From NCBI GenBank assembly GCA_946699065.1, contig CAMPDV010000272.1, positions 248,001 to 312,000 on the forward strand: a stretch of DNA of 64,000 nt, read 5' to 3'. This stretch comes from Loxodes magnus. Lineage: Eukaryota > Ciliophora > Karyorelictea > Loxodida > Loxodidae. Of the stretch, positions 63,786 through 64,000 are shown in pieces. The position numbers and the translations under genes are program-made. Each line of letters opens with the position of its first letter. Position 1 is the first letter of the stretch. The notes under the pieces were generated by a model. It did not search any database. It was not told the DNA's origin and saw only the letters and a list, made by a program, of their open reading frames with translations.

Positions 63786-64000
63786 GGTCCTCGTACAACT
63801 ACCAGTATTGAAATCCCATACACGAATCGTTCGATCGCCACTACCAGATACGATCCATTTCGTGTCATTGCTTAGTGCGATCGCTACAACTCAATTCTCG
63901 TGTCCTTTCAAGGTCCTCGTACAACTACCCGTATTGAAATCCCATACACGAATCGTTCCATCGTCACTACCAGATACGATCCATTTCGTGTCATTGCTTA

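Larger units (their letters stand above)
4..63884. other. HIP1-type palindrome GCGATCGC in essentially every unit
   Basis: The octamer GCGATCGC occurs once in nearly every 126-bp unit (first at 4-11, last at 63877-63884), about 500 copies. In the minus frame it is GCG ATC GCA, Ala-Ile-Ala, within the strand V-x-AIALSND. It is sometimes altered only in its 3' neighbour (CGCTA, CGCCA). Units with the GDR turn have an additional CGATCG. This octamer is the highly iterated palindrome of many cyanobacterial genomes, though here its number simply follows from tandem duplication. Confidence 0.85.
1..64000 (-). repeat. Giant tandem array of 126-bp WD40-encoding units
   Basis: About 505 head-to-tail copies of a 126-bp unit fill the window with no unique sequence between them. 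On the minus strand each unit encodes 42 residues with the WD40 hallmarks: the GH dipeptide (GHEN, GHES, GHEF, GHEL), the strand ALSND, the SGSxDxT turn and the WD dipeptide (RVWDF). WD40 repeats form blades of beta-propellers that act as protein-binding platforms, usually seven per propeller, so this would be about 70 propellers. Units are nearly identical and differ at recurring sites: HEN/HES/HEF/HEL/HED, xDR or xDG with x being G, D or Y, CGT or CGG for Arg, and ACG or ACT for Thr. Both ends run off the window. Identification as WD40 is secure; whether the array is translated is not. Confidence 0.97.
51584..64000 (-). pseudogene. WD40 reading frame, phase-locked segment 5 (about 98 units, continues right)
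   Basis: The phase is exact from the landmark at 51640 to the last unit boundary at 63988 (98 x 126 bp). On the minus strand this is the most upstream part seen, so any true start codon lies beyond position 64000. TGA is less frequent here: 16 of 30 units sampled between 51640 and 55300 carry it. The two longest stop-free runs of the window, seven units each, are in this segment (56079-56960 and 60993-61874). Units are more heterogeneous than in the core and include most copies of the AQS variant (CTA to CAA in AIALS), for example near 56312, 56816, 57068, 61226 and 63747. Confidence 0.5.

Noticed and set aside
4-63884. GCGATCGC palindromes as terminators or operators
   Set aside because: The octamer has no loop, no T run and lies inside the coding unit in every copy.
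1-64000. CRISPR array
   Set aside because: The unit is 126 bp, repeated without unique spacers, and clearly encodes WD40; no cas genes are present.
1-64000. UGA read as selenocysteine
   Set aside because: A selenocysteine at the same site of hundreds of units, without any repeat-associated stem-loop that I could see and at a position that favours Trp, is not credible.
1-64000. Introns removing the TGA codons
   Set aside because: The TGA lies inside a conserved WD40 head flanked by coding sequence, and no recurring splice-like boundaries would remove it while keeping the 42-residue unit.

Overview
The whole 64 kb is the inside of one tandem array. A 126-bp unit is repeated about 505 times, and I found no unique sequence anywhere, so neither end of the locus is visible. 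Read on the minus strand, every unit encodes one 42-residue WD40 repeat: GHE-x-x-V, then [15 protein letters not shown], a variable x-D-x triplet, [17 protein letters not shown]. The long plus-strand frames are antisense shadows of this array.

The central puzzle is the reading frame. In the WD40 frame TAA and TAG appear to be absent, but TGA occurs in many units (about half of sampled units near the ends, about four fifths in the core). It always falls on the same codon, directly before the V of GHExxV, where WD40 repeats very often carry Trp. No unit carries TGG there; the alternatives are AGA, GGA and GTA. Under the standard code the array is cut into stop-free pieces of at most seven units with no ATG start, so it would be a pseudogene or coding-derived satellite. 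If UGA is read as Trp (reassigned code, readthrough or editing), frames of 12 to 20 kb stay open. The sequence alone cannot decide between these.

Layout: 1-3.6 kb is a heterogeneous flank. 3.6-15.1 kb holds overlapping multi-unit duplications. 15.14-16.03 kb is a scrambled zone. 16-51.4 kb is a core of large near-identical blocks: a 12.5-kb segment present twice and a 37-unit (4,662-bp) higher-order repeat present in three full copies and one truncated copy. 51.4-51.6 kb is another scrambled junction. From 56 to 64 kb the array resembles the left flank. This is the pattern expected if unequal exchange has homogenised the middle most recently.

Organism: uncertain. GC is about 46%. Each unit carries the palindrome GCGATCGC (the HIP1 octamer of cyanobacteria) in the frame Ala-Ile-Ala, which hints at a cyanobacterium. 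The 42-residue, nearly identical repeats and the [10 protein letters not shown]-type junction also recall WD40 arrays of fungal NLR proteins (HET-E/HNWD type) and of protists. No flanking gene, rRNA, tRNA, promoter or terminator is present to settle it. Comparisons between blocks were made by eye on diagnostic variants, not by base-by-base alignment.
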